Positions 53,209-64,000 of a stretch of 64,000 nucleotides of DNA are shown piece after piece. Source of the DNA: Porodaedalea pini (Eukaryota; Basidiomycota; Agaricomycetes; Hymenochaetales; Hymenochaetaceae). A program made the translations under genes and the position numbers. Positions within the stretch are counted from its first letter, which is position 1. The number at the start of each line of letters is the position of its first letter. Below the pieces are notes generated by a model, which worked only from the letters and a program-made list of their open reading frames with translations, did no database searches and was not told the DNA's origin. Location: assembly GCA_002794775.1 (NCBI GenBank), contig NBAY01000001.1, positions 434,001 through 498,000 of the forward strand. The letters are read 5' to 3'.

Positions 53209-55087
53209 ATGCTGCTCCGTCCTCGACGTGCCCTTGTATAGCGGCTATCAAAAAGGACGCCCATGCTTTGAATTGACGGCAAACATGGTTCATGATGGCA
53301 AAAGAGACGCTTGACCAAACGCCGGGCAAGCACGCATCTCGCGTCGATCTCGTCTCCGACGGCCATGCCACTGTCTATTCATGGATCTGTTCTGCTACGC
53401 CTTGGCTCTCGCATCTCAAGACAAAGCACTTGTTGTCAAAGAAAATGGAATTCACAGGTAGCTGGACTGACTAGAGGTGCCATAAGTTTCAAGTCTTCCG
53501 ATAAGGTTCATGGCTAAAACGAACATGGTATAGACAGTTTACAACGCAGACCACCTCTAGCATTCGCATTCGACATCGTTTGTGAAGTCTCATGCAATGC
53601 CGTATGCGGTTTTGCTTATCGGTGTCACAGGATGGAGTGCTTGTTCGAGGCGACGAAGTGATTCCTCAGGCCAAGAGGGCACTTAGGATGCTAGACAGCG
53701 AGAACGAGTTAGGTATGTAAGTGCGTCAAGTATTTTCTCTTGGAACCCAACTGACTTACGAGGTAGAAAGATCCCGTACATATTCGTGAGTACATTCAGT
53801 CACGACAAGCTCCCAGCATTACTCAAAATGGTGTAGATAACAAATGGAGGAGGCACGTCCGAGACGACTCGCTGTCAGCGACTGTCGAAGCTCCTTGATG
53901 TCGAAGTCAGTTGCTCCTCGCACCTGCATCTTACTTTAACTACTGCTAATAAGAGCTACAGGTCTCATTGTCTCAGTTCATGCAATCACACACTATTCTC
54001 AAATCCGTAGTTGACCAGTATGCGGACAAGCCGGTTCTTGTCCTCGGTGGGAGGCCGGGAGCTATGCCACGTGTAGCAGAAGAGTAAGTGCTTTGTTTCG
54101 GAAGTGGTCTTGTATTTGACTACGCCCAGATATGGTTTTCGGAAGGTGTACACCACACTTGACATTTTTAATTGGAATCCAAGGTAAATGGGAGTGGATT
54201 CATCGTACGTGTTGTACTAACAGTATTCCAGTATCTGGCCGTTCCATGACCTGGATGAAAAAGAGTGCGCTTTTGTCAACGTATGTCTTGCAAGTAATGT
54301 AGGCTATGGCTCCGATTAACTATTTGGACATACAGTCACGGCCGAGATTTGACCCAACGACGCGCTTCGCTGCGATCTTCGTCTTCCACGACCCACGGAA
54401 CTGGGCACTCGACACCCAAATCACTTGTGACATCCTATGCAACGATGGTTACGTCCTTCCAGCTCCTATGCGTCCTACTACCGAGGGACAATCTGTAGAG
54501 AAGGAGGACGCCGTGAAACTCGTTTTCTGCAATCCGGACCTGTTGTGGGGGAACGAATATCCTGCGCCGCGTATCGGACAGGGTGGTTTCCGACTTGCAT
54601 TCCAGGCTGTGTATCAGGCCTTGACAGGCAAGGCGTATCCGTATGTACAATATGGGAAGCCAACGAAAGCGACATATGCATATGCGGAAGAGGTTTTACG
54701 TGGACGCTTGAAAGAGCTCTTGCAGCAAAGAAGGACTCTGAGTAATGACAGCGTCGATGAGAAGCAGAACGATTACACCCCAAACGTGTACATGGTAGGA
54801 GGTATGTCAAGATATTCACATTTTCTTGATACCTATATTCATTTGCTCTACTCTAGATAATCCCGAGTCAGGTATGTCTTCCTTATGTTCTTCGTAGACT
54901 CAGCTCTGACGATACGAGTTCAGACATCGCCGGGGCAAATGCAAAAGGATGGGCATCGATCCTAGTGAAGACAGGGGTGTACGACCCGGCGCGCGGACCT
55001 CCGACCCACAAGCCATCGCATGTCGTGGATGATGTGGAGGGGGCTGTGCGGTGGGCTATCGGTCGAGAATTCTCACGAATCCCATGA
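53209..55087 (+). CDS. HAD-superfamily protein, CECR5/YKR070W-like
   Basis: Exons give RPPLAFAFDI|DGVLVRGDEV (motif I DxDGV at about 53570-53640), RALRMLDSE, PYIFITNGGGTSE (motif II, T-N-G-G), LSKLLDVEVSLSQFMQSHTI, KPVLVLGG, VAEEYGFRKVYTTLDI, FHDPRNWALDTQITCDIL, NPDLLWGNEYPAPRIGQGGF, FGKP-type YVQYGKPTKATYAYAEE, YMVGDNPESDIAGANAKGW (motif IV, GDNPxSD) and HVVDDVEGAVRWAIG. All HAD motifs are present. Fungal members are mitochondrial; substrate unknown. The start is uncertain: ATG 53209 (MLLRPRRAL) would give a short basic presequence but needs a long intron to reach the next exon near 53540. About nine exons, with a MITE 45 bp after the stop. Confidence 0.85.
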
Positions 55088-55133
55088 AATAGGCTCATCA
55101 ACAGAAACGCCCCTGATCTTTGAAGTAAACATA

Positions 55134-55386
55134 CTGTGTTTTTCACAAATAATGACAGTCAGAAAGAAAGGAATGTTTCACGGGTGGTCGCGGCTTCAAA
55201 GCGAGATCAGGTGAGGCCGTTGTTCCGACTATTCTGGCACCAATGGACCAATCACAGGCCTGGAACGGCTGACCAACATAAATTGTAAATCGAGTTGACG
55301 TCAGAAACTCAATAAATATGGGTGTTCCGAAACACTTTCACCGTTTCACGATACTCGCGGACTGTCATTAGTTGTGAAAAACACAG
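55134..55386. mobile_element. 253-bp non-autonomous relative of the Tc1-type element
   Basis: Ends CTGTGTTTTTCACAAATAAT and, reversed, CTGTGTTTTTCACAACTAAT, flanked by TA (55132-55133 and 55387-55388). The first 28 bp match the tips of the 6-kb element (CTGTATTTTTCACAAACAAT) at most positions. No ORF. A MITE probably moved by the same or a related transposase; older, because its two ends have diverged from each other. It lies between the HAD gene 3' end and the start of the protease-like gene. Confidence 0.88.
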
Positions 55387-55448
55387 TAACAAAGATACAT
55401 TTTCCCTACATCTGGCGGTGTAGCGGTCCGTGAAACGCAGTGATTGCC

Positions 55449-57083
55449 ATGAATCATAAGGACTCCACTATCCCCATCCTCAATCCGCCTCCCAATGCTC
55501 CCTACGTTCCTTCCGACGTCGAAGCGACGAATTATTACTATGGACTACCCTCCAAGCCCCGCTTCATCGCACGCTCTAGTTCCGACGTCTGGATGAGGCC
55601 GACGGGGGCTGATGCGTACTTGGTTCCCAAGGAGTTGACGCCTCTCGGCACGCATCTGCTCAACGATGTCTGGGAGGAGACTGTCGGTCCCGCCATGGAT
55701 CGTTATCAGCAGGAGAAGGGGGTCCAGTGTACCAGTATGACCCCCCTTCGCATCGGCATAGCCGGCCAACCTTCCCCTCCCGCCGTCATCTTCGTAGGGG
55801 TCATCCCTGGCTCTCTCTCTCACGAGCTCGGCATCGAGGTCGCTACCCATTGCCGATCTATCCTTGTCGATAATGGTATCGACGATGTTCACGTCGAGAT
55901 CCGCGAATCCAAGTTCACCCACGCCGCCATGATGTACAAACCCGCCATCAGCGCTAACCCTGCCGCCCTCCTCCGCGAGCCCTTCTCCACTTCCCTAGGT
56001 CTCCCCATCTGCAATGCCAAAACGACCAACTTCAAGGGGACCGGGGGCTTCTTCTTCATCGACAGTGCCAAGCCCGGCACCCTCTTCATGCTCACCGCGA
56101 GACACGTCTTGTTTCACCCCGATAGGGAAGAGAACAAGCTTTACAAGTTCAAGGAAGGTACTGGTGCGCATCGTAGGGACGTTATGTTGTTGGGAGAGGC
56201 AGCCTTCAAGGCTCGTGTCGAGGCTGTCAAGGCCGCGATAGGTGCCAAGAACTTCATCATAAAGCAGCTCAACAAGCGTTTGGCGCTAGCTGATGAGATG
56301 GAGGACGAGGACGACGCTGCTGCGGAGCGGGATGCGGTACAGCCCAAGATGGATGAGGCGACAAAGGCGATCAAGGCCTTCGAGAAGTTGCTCGCCGACG
56401 TTGACAGAGATTGGCAGGACGAGGGCAATCGGGTCATCGGCCACGTCGTCTTGTCCCCCCCCCCCATCAGCTTCAACTTCGGCGACGACGGCTTCACCGA
56501 TGACTGGGCCGTTGTCCAGATCCACCCCACCAAAATCTCGAAGCTTAACTTCATCGGTAACGCTATCGACCTTGGCTCCGTCGAGGTTGACGAGCTTACT
56601 GCGTGGATGTACCCTCACCCCGCCAACCCGAATTCGTTTGATTACCCTGGCGACCGTCTTCTCAGGTGCTTCGGCACCGTCTCGGACCAGGAGATGTTCA
56701 AGCCTGATCCGAGGACCAAAGACCACGACAACGACCCCGTCATTATGGTGCTGAAGAATGGAAACACCTCCAACCTCACGGTCGGCCGCCTCAACACCAT
56801 CCGTTCCTTCGTTCGAGAGTACTTTGAGGGAAAACCCGGCGAGATGTCGAAGGAGATAGCCGTACTGCCCCGCAACTCGAAGTCTGGCCCGTTCTCCGAG
56901 CGTGGAGACTCTGGATCTGTCGTCGTCGACGCCTTGGGTCGCATCTGCGGCATACTCACCGGCAGAGACGGAGCCACTGACGTCTCGGACTGCGCCTTCG
57001 TCACCTCCATCAACTTCATCGTCAAGCGCCTGGCGGCGTTCGGTATCAAGGCCAACATCTTCCCCTTGCCAGTCGATCTCTAA
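55449..57083 (+). CDS. PA-clan (trypsin-like) serine protease-like protein, 544 aa
   Basis: Intronless, ATG at 55449 (MNHKDSTIPILNPPPNAPYV). Residues 1-190 form a mixed domain (LRIGIAGQPSPPAVIFVGVI) with no known match. The chymotrypsin-fold part then shows all three catalytic residues: His in LFMLTARHVLFHPD, Asp in FTDDWAVVQIHP, Ser in FSERGDSGSVVVDALGRICG. Between His and Asp is a long Lys/Asp/Glu/Ala-rich helical insertion (ALADEMEDEDDAAAERDAVQ ... DEATKAIKAFEKLLADVDRD), possibly a coiled coil. No signal peptide, so intracellular action is likely. Related proteins are numerous and uncharacterised in mushrooms. The gene is GC-rich and intact. Confidence 0.85.
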   Translation: MNHKDSTIPILNPPPNAPYVPSDVEATNYYYGLPSKPRFIARSSSDVWMRPTGADAYLVPKELTPLGTHLLNDVWEETVGPAMDRYQQEKGVQCTSMTPLRIGIAGQPSPPAVIFVGVIPGSLSHELGIEVATHCRSILVDNGIDDVHVEIRESKFTHAAMMYKPAISANPAALLREPFSTSLGLPICNAKTTNFKGTGGFFFIDSAKPGTLFMLTARHVLFHPDREENKLYKFKEGTGAHRRDVMLLGEAAFKARVEAVKAAIGAKNFIIKQLNKRLALADEMEDEDDAAAERDAVQPKMDEATKAIKAFEKLLADVDRDWQDEGNRVIGHVVLSPPPISFNFGDDGFTDDWAVVQIHPTKISKLNFIGNAIDLGSVEVDELTAWMYPHPANPNSFDYPGDRLLRCFGTVSDQEMFKPDPRTKDHDNDPVIMVLKNGNTSNLTVGRLNTIRSFVREYFEGKPGEMSKEIAVLPRNSKSGPFSERGDSGSVVVDALGRICGILTGRDGATDVSDCAFVTSINFIVKRLAAFGIKANIFPLPVDL

Positions 57084-59064
57084 ACGCCGACCTCTTCCCA
57101 GATCCCCAAATCCACTCGTCCCTTCTCTATGCCTTCTTTTTATTTTTATTTTTTTCTATTCTCCTTTTCCCCGTCCCCGTCCTCGCACCCGTTTCTTCTT
57201 CTACGACCTCGCCTTTTCCCTTTACTCTTCACTCTTCCCGTTCCACGGACTCGTCGTCAGTTAGACTAGGTATCGGGTACTTCCTTCGTACGGTACTGGG
57301 GCTCGTGCTGGTCGAGACGTGGCTTCTTACATACTGCGCTATTCGTCTTCGTCTTTCTTACTCTATCGCTTACGTTGTACTTGCATTCAATATGCAGTTT
57401 CTGAAATAACATGGTTGTTTTGTGGTCTCGTTAACTCGTGGTTGATGAACTGAAGCGTCTCGGTGGCAAGTAACGTCCAAAGCTCGACTTTCGACACTTT
57501 GAAAAGTTTTCTTCTCGTTCTGTTTTCATTTCCACTCGTTACAGTGCGGTAAATGACACTTCAAAATCCCCTAACTGCTGTCTGTGAACGTTGAACTACC
57601 CGAAAGAAGAGAGATAGGAACGAGTATCTTGGATAGGTGGTTGCGCAGCGTCGCAGAGTTCTAACTAAGGTAGAGGGCTCTCGGAAAAGCGGATCCTCGA
57701 AAGGCTTTTAGCAGCGTAGGTCCACTTTTTTGTAACGTCTAGTAAGCTTAGGTATGTAGCCCAAGCGACTTGGTTAAAGAACCGAAGCCAGCAAGGAGAA
57801 TTGTCACTGGTACTAGCCCAGATATAATATAGAAACCTCGGCGCGGAGTATATTGAAGATGTTTCTCAGTACGTCGACGGCGAAGCTGATCCCACTATTC
57901 GGTGTTCAGTCATGGTCATCCGCAACGGCAAACTGTCATGAACAATACTACAGTAAGCGTCTTCGAGGTCGACGATGTGCGATGAGAGCTTACGACTTCT
58001 GTTAAGAATTCAATGCAGAACAGTATCTTTGCTATGCACGAACTGCCCCTTGCAGTGTTGCACTGGTGATAACTCCGGAGCAGAACCAAAACGTGGGAGC
58101 GTTAGGCCTCTTTAGGAACGTTATTTGCGTGATCTCAATGATTAGTCTGTGCATCAAGCATCCCGAAGGCATTAGCTCCTATCACTGTATCAATGCCAGT
58201 TCCGATAACGGGTGCATCAAGCTAGAAGATTGGAGCCATACGGAGATTCTTAAGAGCTCGTATGCTCTTTTATCCTTTCGCCACAGGTTTGAAGGCTGGC
58301 GGATGTGTCTGACACCCTCTGATTGACATTTTCTTTCTTATACCTTTGTATCATGAGATGCATCCCCGGCTGCAACTGGCAACTGTTTCTGCTTCCCGCG
58401 CGATCACGTTCGTATCACCGCTATCATGCACGTAGGTTTTGAGCTGTCGAGCACCGGCACATCCACATTAATATTCAGCTGCATCTCGCGCTTCGCTGAT
58501 CACAACACGCATTCTTGATGCCCACGCACATTTGCGAGCGTGCGATGCGCTAGATCACGGAGTGATCCTCCATTGTCTTCACCGCAATTACCAACACGAA
58601 TCTACTCTTTATACTCTGAAATCACCGACCTGCAACAGTAGGCAAGATCTTTCGCTGGTGCAACCCGTCCGCGCCTCAGCTCGACCTATGCAGCATAGTT
58701 TCTGTCGTTTAGTTCCTTCAGTCCTTCCCAGTAAGGCTGCCAAGAACCCATCTCAAGGCTTCTTTCTTCTCACAGCTGAGCTGAAATAAACACACGATCA
58801 CCTCGTTCCATCACCCATGTCAGTTGCGTTGCTGGCTCGACGTATTTGTTCCCCCGTTCCCCGCTGTCCCCTCTATATGCGTCTGTTGTTGTTATTTGGG
58901 CGCCCTCAAGCGTAGTCATCAGTCGTTCCTCCACGGCTTTGATAACTACAAAACGCTTCTACCAGCTGCTCCAGTGTGCCGCTCTTCCCAGGGCCCCCTT
59001 TCTTTCTCCGTCCTTTCTTGTACAATACCGAGCGACCTTAGTTGGGCTCGAGGCTTCTTGGACG
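57084..59064. other. Intergenic, about 2 kb
   Basis: The first 300 bp are very CT-rich and likely the protease 3' UTR. Short ORFs at 58066-58326 and 58532-58789 have no recognised motif or coding bias. I see no RNA gene or repeat. The last few hundred bp should hold the DUF6533-B promoter. Confidence 0.4.
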
Positions 59065-60555
59065 ATGGAGACGCCGATTCAGTGTATGATCGATGCCAAC
59101 GCGACTCGATACCTCAATGGTCAGTGCATATATTCTGCAACCTTCCTCGTAGGCTGGGAGTATAATGCTAAAGTCTTGACCTCGCAGGGATTGGCCTCGT
59201 TATTCTTTTATACGATCACGTCATAACGTTCGGTGATGAGGTACGACTTGTCTGGCAAGCGAAGCCGTCGTTCGCAAAATGGATGTTTATCTGCAATCGA
59301 TATTTGGTCCCAATCATCTTGATTGGGGTGGCGATATGTATGTGCTCTATGAGTTATTTGGAAACAGATCTCACTGAACGTCAAATACAGCCATGAATAA
59401 CTTCACTGACAACTCATTAGTTACGACTACTGTGGGTATTTCAAATTACATCTCGTTCTGGAAGACGAGCCTGACATTTCTCCAGAGCTGTCAGACGATT
59501 CTTCGCCGTTTCCTCTCTCTTCGGGGTTATCTCGGTGGGTATAGCGAATGTCCTTGTTCTTCTGAGAGTTATCAACCTCTGGGAGCGCAATCGTGTAAGA
59601 ATCTCGTCTACTTTTCGATGTCACATCTAAAGTCTCGTCCTAGCGAATAGCGTGCTTTATGTTCTTGGGCTTCGTGGTTTCGTTCTGTGCGACGTTTACA
59701 CTGATGACCATCACTCTCGTAAAATTACTACGTACGGTCGCTTCTTGGGACTCAGCCCTTTGGTGGTGCTGACAATCCAATCTTTGCAGCCGGCTTGTTC
59801 TATTTCCCGGAGGTACACATGTGTGTCTCGACTTACGCTGTCACTGAATTCAAGGCAGTGTGGGCATCTCCTGTAAGTATTCGACAGCCCCTCCCATTCC
59901 TTTCGCGATCAGGATTCTGACGCCGCCATCGCTCCACAGATGCTCTTCGAAGTCATCGTACTTCTTGCCGTGTGCCTGAACGCGTTAGATCGCCCACACG
60001 CACAAAACAGTGAGGTGAAGCGCGCACTGCTGAGAGACGGACTGGGATTCTTTGCTGTAAGCTGAACTCAAGACTTGTGTTACTCTTGACTAACTTAGAT
60101 CTTCTGTCAGGCATTAACGGGTATGTATCACGTAAAGCAAGTCGTCAAATAATATACTGAAATTACGACGCTTCAGTTTTGAGGATCTTTAACCTGCTTC
60201 TCGCTACAGTGGTCCGGGTATGCCTGTTTTCTTCTCTTTTCCTCCGTACTTCATTATTTAGTTTACCATACAGCCTACATTAATCGTCCTCGGCGTCTTG
60301 TAAGTCCATTTCCCGTTTGTCTTCTTGACTGGATTCGCTGACTTGATATGGAACTTTAGTTTCGTCTGGGCGATGACCACGCTCGTCCTGAATCGCGCTC
60401 TCCTCAACATATTCAAAACAGCCGACTCCCGCTCGCACACTTCAGCGCTCGGACTGCCCACTTCCACTTTGTGTTCGCGAGCCGGTTCTCCTGCCCTCCA
60501 CCTTTATTCCTCTGTGGATAAAGATTTGGCGAGAGAGGTGCATGAACTTCGATAG
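59065..60555 (+). CDS. DUF6533-type seven-helix membrane protein B
   Basis: ATG at 59065 (METPIQCMIDANATRYLN), an intron, then IGLVILLYDHVITFGDEVRL and VWQAKPSFAKWMFICNRYL: the DUF6533 signature. Small hydrophobic exons follow between 59390 and 60320 (for example MLFEVIVLLAVCLNALDRPH near 59940). The last exon, FVWAMTTLVLNRALLNIFKT with the polar tail, ends HELR at 60555. It shares LYDHVxTxxDEVxLVWxAxP and the TTLVLNRxLLNI block with the gene at 48546. Receptor-like, ligand unknown. Exons in the middle not fully resolved. Confidence 0.75.
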
Positions 60556-61355
60556 CTTGATCGGGTACGGGGACTCAAGGAGTTCCTTGTGTAGGAGTTA
60601 GGATCCTATGAACGATCTGATCAAACATGAGATGGATTGCTCATGCACATATTTGCTATCTTATGATATGATTCAAAGTCGGCTAAACGTTGATTAATTT
60701 GTATTCCGTGCCCCTGGACACTTTGCTAAGTAATGTATACATCGAATCGTCATTCCTGTCGAATTGTAGCGCGTATTTGCTATGCAGATTATAAATTTAT
60801 CGCCCGAGCCATGTTCAATAACTGTAAGTTGCTGTGCTTCGATATGAATGGCATCGGTGCCAAAGCATGACAAGCAGATGGCGCAATCGCGCTTAAAGTC
60901 TAATGCGACCTGATTGCGCCTTCTATAAGTTCTAAGTTCTATAGGTCTTTCTTGTGCCGTCATCATGTATTCACATTTCCGAGCTGCTCGCTGTTCAGCA
61001 CGTTCTGCGACATCCTTCGAGGACGACTCTGGACGCAATCTTGCTTGAAAGTTGAACGACGTTCCTACACAAGACTACAACTGCAGGTGGTCGAAGACTC
61101 CTGCGTCTGAACTTGAAGTTACTCTCACTTTCGAGTCTACCCATTAATATTGGTTCAGCTATCCCCGAGAGCGCGTTGAGGGCGCATAAGCACTCGATCA
61201 GCTCGACGTGTTTCAACTTGCTCGGACCGTATCCGGAACGTCCCGAACCAAGCGTGGACTTAAGGCAAGGCAAGGTCTGGCTCAAGCGAGCTCAGTTTGA
61301 GCACCAGTCACTTCCTTCTCCATTTGCAAGGTACGAGACAAACAGATAGACTGGA
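60556..61355. other. Intergenic
   Basis: 800 bp between two plus-strand genes. No gene seen; the short minus-strand ORF 60694-61038 has no recognisable motif. Confidence 0.4.
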
Positions 61356-62850
61356 ATGGGTACTTGCGACGGTCAAACATCTAAGCCACTGAGCGAGCGC
61401 ATTCGGTGGGTACGAAATTTCTAGATTCGTTGTCCCGTATTGACTCCAGATTGAAGGCACTTCACTCCAGCATGGCACGCAGTGAACATGGGTATGTTGT
61501 CTTCATCGATTGAGACATTGTATACTTAATTTTGTCCTTGCAGGTACGGGCGCAATCTCTACGCTCTTTCACGTCTTCCCGTATGGCACTGAAACCCGTG
61601 GAATGCAAATCGCCGCCCTCTTCTTCCTCATCCTCAACCTCGTTTTCTTCGTCGTCCTCACCTTATGTGCCATTACGCGTTACACCATCTACCGCGGCAT
61701 TTGGTCGTCCATGATCCACCACCCTGTGCAGAGCCTGTATCTGGGATGCTTCCCGATGGGCTTTTCGACGCTTATTATTGCGGCTGTCGGAATCGTTTAT
61801 AATTACTTTGGATTCGGAGGAGCGAGATTTCTGTATGCACTATGGGGTCTTTGGTGGTTGGATGTTGCGATTTCGTTGGTGACCTGCTTCGGGCAGCTTC
61901 ATGTCATGTAAGTCGACTACTCATTCGCGAGTTTTGAATGCACCTAATGTGCCTTCAGGTTCACGCGTCAAACGCACGAAACCTCAGCCATGACGATGGT
62001 TTGGCTGTTGCCTATCGTCACACTTATCGTCGCATCCTCAACCGGCGGCGTCGTCGCACAGGCTATGATCCCTTTCGACATCCCGCGCGTCTGCCTCACG
62101 CTCGCCATCTGCATGGCGCTCGTTACCATTGGCATCACGCTCGCGATCGCGGTCTTTACGATCTACTTGCACCGACTCATCGTGCACGGGCTCCCGGAGG
62201 GCATCACCATCTTTTCCGCGTTTCTCCCGCTCGGCCCGCTCGGCCAGTCGGGCTACGCGTTCCTCCTCCTCGGCGAGATCTGCAGGGATACGTTCCCGCT
62301 CCCGGGAGACTCGGTCGCGAATATATTCATGAATGAGTATACACCTCATGTTATTTATGTGCTGGCGTGGGTGGTGGGCTTTGCGCTGTGGAGCTTTGCG
62401 ACGTGCTGGATGCTCTTGGCTGCATTGGCGCTCGGCGACGTCCTGACGAAGAACTCGTTGCCCTTCAAGATCACTTTTTGGGGGATGATCTTTCCTAATG
62501 TGTGTCTACGCTCCAGTATCTCTTCCTGCTTCTGTAACTCACGAATAAATTGCACGCAGGGCGTCTATGCAAACCTGACGATCCAGCTCGCGGGGACGCT
62601 CGACTCGCGGATCCTGCGCGTGTGGGGCTCGATTTATGCTGTTGCGACGCTTGCGCTGTGGTGCTTCGCGACGGCGCGCACGCTGCCGAGCGTGTGGGAC
62701 GGTTCGATATTCGAGGCGCCGTGTCTTGCGAAGCCTGAGCAGGCGGAATTTGTGGGCGAGGATTCCATTGGGACAAGCATCGCGGAGGGAGAGGCGCGTG
62801 GGAGGGCTGCGTGTCAGCTGCGTACGGCGGCGCAGCAGGAGAAGCAATAA
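61356..62850 (+). CDS. SSU1/TehA-type voltage-dependent anion channel (putative sulphite efflux)
   Basis: ATG at 61356 (MGTCDGQTSKPLSERIR), then across two short introns HFTPAWHAVNMGTGAISTLF, the conserved N-terminal helix-1 motif of SLAC1/TehA/Ssu1 proteins. About ten membrane helices follow: IAALFFLILNLVFFVVLTLC, YLGCFPMGFSTLIIAAVGIV, ALWGLWWLDVAISLVTCFGQ, MVWLLPIVTLIVASSTGGVV, CLTLAICMALVTIGITLAIA, LPLGPLGQSGYAFLLLGE, VIYVLAWVVGFALWSFATCW, LPFKITFWGMIFPN|GVYANL and a C-terminal helix, with a polar tail ending QEKQ. The pore-lining Phe and PxG-type helix breaks are typical. Yeast Ssu1 exports sulphite; other members carry malate or chloride, so the substrate is inferred. Four introns, no breaks. 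Confidence 0.9.
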
Positions 62851-63036
62851 AGTGTTTGTTTGGTATATTATAGAGCGCTAACAGCATCGATTGGCGTGCT
62901 TGCTTACTTGCGGGATTCATTATCTTACAAAGAATAATATGCAGCTGTCCTTGTACTAATCAGACATACACACTGTTGTACACTTTGCTCTTGGAACTGG
63001 GAATCCGGAAAACAGGAGAGATGATACTTCAATCCT

Positions 63037-63541
63037 CTACTGGGTATGGACGACTTGGTCCGGCTCTGCCAGTCGTGCAGTCAGTCTTCAGGAACTTTGC
63101 AACCGGACTAGGAATGTAGAGCGCACCGATGTACTTGATGACGTCGCCCTGAAGGGACTTGAACGAGTCGAGCGTCTTGTCGGGGATCGTTGCGGAAAAT
63201 CCGTTGAGGATGGCGTCGAAGCGCTGGTTCACTTGTCCGCCTGTGTGATTCAATTGCAATGGGTAGGTCCAAGACAGAGTCCGAGCATCATAGGATCCGG
63301 AATTCGGAAGGATGCAGCGAAAGAGACAGCAAAGAAAAAGTCAGATCAACGACACGAGCCTTGGTGCTAAGCATACGAAACGCACCTCCTTCCTTCACTT
63401 CCGAGACGTACTTGTCAATCTGGTCCGCCGTGACCTCGTCGTTGAACACGACAATGTAGCCTGCGCATACAGCGCGTCACGATTAGTCAAGTCTGCACAA
63501 CCCAACCGTGACATTGCGAGTTTCTTACTGTTTCCTGACAT
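63037..63541 (-). CDS. Small peptidase inhibitor I9-type protein (yeast PBI2-like)
   Basis: ATG at 63541: MSGN|SYIVVFNDEVTADQIDK, then YVSEVKEGG|GQVNQRFDAIL and NGFSATIPDKTLDSFKSLQG, then DVIKYI|EPDQVVHTQ, ending TAG at 63037. Four exons, about 77 aa. The pattern YIVVF...G(F)SA.IPD..L..L......YIEPDQVV is that of the subtilisin propeptide / inhibitor I9 domain on its own, as in yeast Pbi2, an inhibitor of vacuolar proteinase B that also helps vacuole fusion. The final exon joins through an acceptor at CTGGCAG; the read-through alternative ending PYPVED is unlikely. Confidence 0.85.
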
Positions 63542-64000
63542 GTTTGTAGTTTGTTTCTCTAGCTGGGTAGGATGAGACGGTGGTGGGGGGTTGGAAGAGA
63601 GGGTGCGAGGGCGCTCGAGGGATCGCGACAGGAGCACGGGCGATGACGCCGGGCGCATGAGCTGGCTGAATGCGGCAAGACGTAGCATCACTGTATGAGT
63701 CAAGCACCGCTTGCCTCGTACTCGTCTTCCTCACTCAACCTGTCCGTCTTCACTGCACATTATCTTCGAGGACTTCACTGCATTTTTCGACATTATGACG
63801 TCCAATATTCTACACGAGAGACGCTAGGCGCTGCACTGTGCAAGGCACGAATACGCGCACAGAAGCCTTTTCTCGTTCATTTCACTTTGGACTAGCCGCA
63901 AAATATGGCATACTTGCCCCGAAGGGCATCTCTGACCTCTCCCTCTTACCATACCGTACTGCAGTGTCCCCCTGCCTTTCCTTTCCCTTCTCTTGAACCT
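63542..64000. other. Upstream region of the inhibitor gene, to window end
   Basis: Contains the inhibitor promoter. No recognised gene. Confidence 0.4.

Noticed and set aside
58066..58326. 86-codon ORF as a gene
   Set aside because: No motif, no splice context and no coding bias; cannot be told from chance.
63037..63259. C-terminal extension GALYIPSPVAKFLKTDC of the inhibitor
   Set aside because: It is intron read-through; splicing to the acceptor before AGCCGGACC gives the family ending EPDQVV.

Overview
The window is nuclear DNA of a mushroom-forming fungus (Agaricomycetes; a polypore-type genome is my inference). Genes on both strands are split by many short (about 45-70 nt) GT-AG introns. 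The products include families typical of basidiomycetes: an LSB6-type PI 4-kinase, cytochrome P450, HbrB/Bit61, DUF6533 seven-helix proteins, CAP10 (GT90) and an SSU1-type anion channel. Most real genes are multi-exon, so the coordinates below span start to stop including introns. Exon joins were read by eye from splice signals and conserved protein motifs.

Layout. 0-4.4 kb: a type II phosphatidylinositol 4-kinase (cut by the left edge) diverges from a conserved unknown gene. 5-11.2 kb is a damaged zone. It holds a TA-flanked inverted-repeat element, an HMG-box gene missing the first half of its box, an orphan ORF beside an LTR-like stretch, a second inverted-repeat element, a 5'-truncated seven-helix gene and two near-perfect palindromes. 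11.9-14.1 kb: a cytochrome P450 with a 16-nt microexon. 14.4-26.9 kb: a nested pair, a LINE on the minus strand split by a Ty3-type LTR retrotransposon with identical-length LTRs and a GTGGG duplication. 27.1-29.7 kb: a gamma-glutamyltranspeptidase with one frameshift.

30.0-38.0 kb: two related genes of the conidiation-specific (Con-6-like) type in the same orientation, separated by a 6,024-bp Tc1/mariner-type transposon (30913-36936). This is the most striking object in the window. It has 480-bp terminal inverted repeats that look identical, an apparently intact DD34E transposase, and a second apparently intact gene whose start codon begins on the last TIR base. Between these convergent genes lies a block stitched together from pieces of ordinary host genes: ribosomal protein S2, a WD40 protein, clathrin heavy chain and a Ste20-type kinase. 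A 253-bp relative with the same ends sits at 55134-55386.

38.5-63.5 kb is mostly ordinary: an HbrB-like TORC2 subunit, a DUF1349 protein, a protein kinase, a small unknown gene, a broken patatin-like phospholipase, a membrane-anchored methyltransferase, two DUF6533 paralogues in inverted orientation, a GT90 glycosyltransferase, a HAD-family (CECR5-like) protein, a PA-clan protease-like protein, an SSU1-like transporter and a small I9-type peptidase inhibitor.

I see no operons, CRISPR arrays, rRNA or convincing tRNA genes. The host genes look independent of each other. The coordinated parts are the transposons: gag/pol/LTR/PBS/PPT of the Ty3 element, ORF1/ORF2 of the LINE, and TIR/transposase/companion gene of the Tc1 element.
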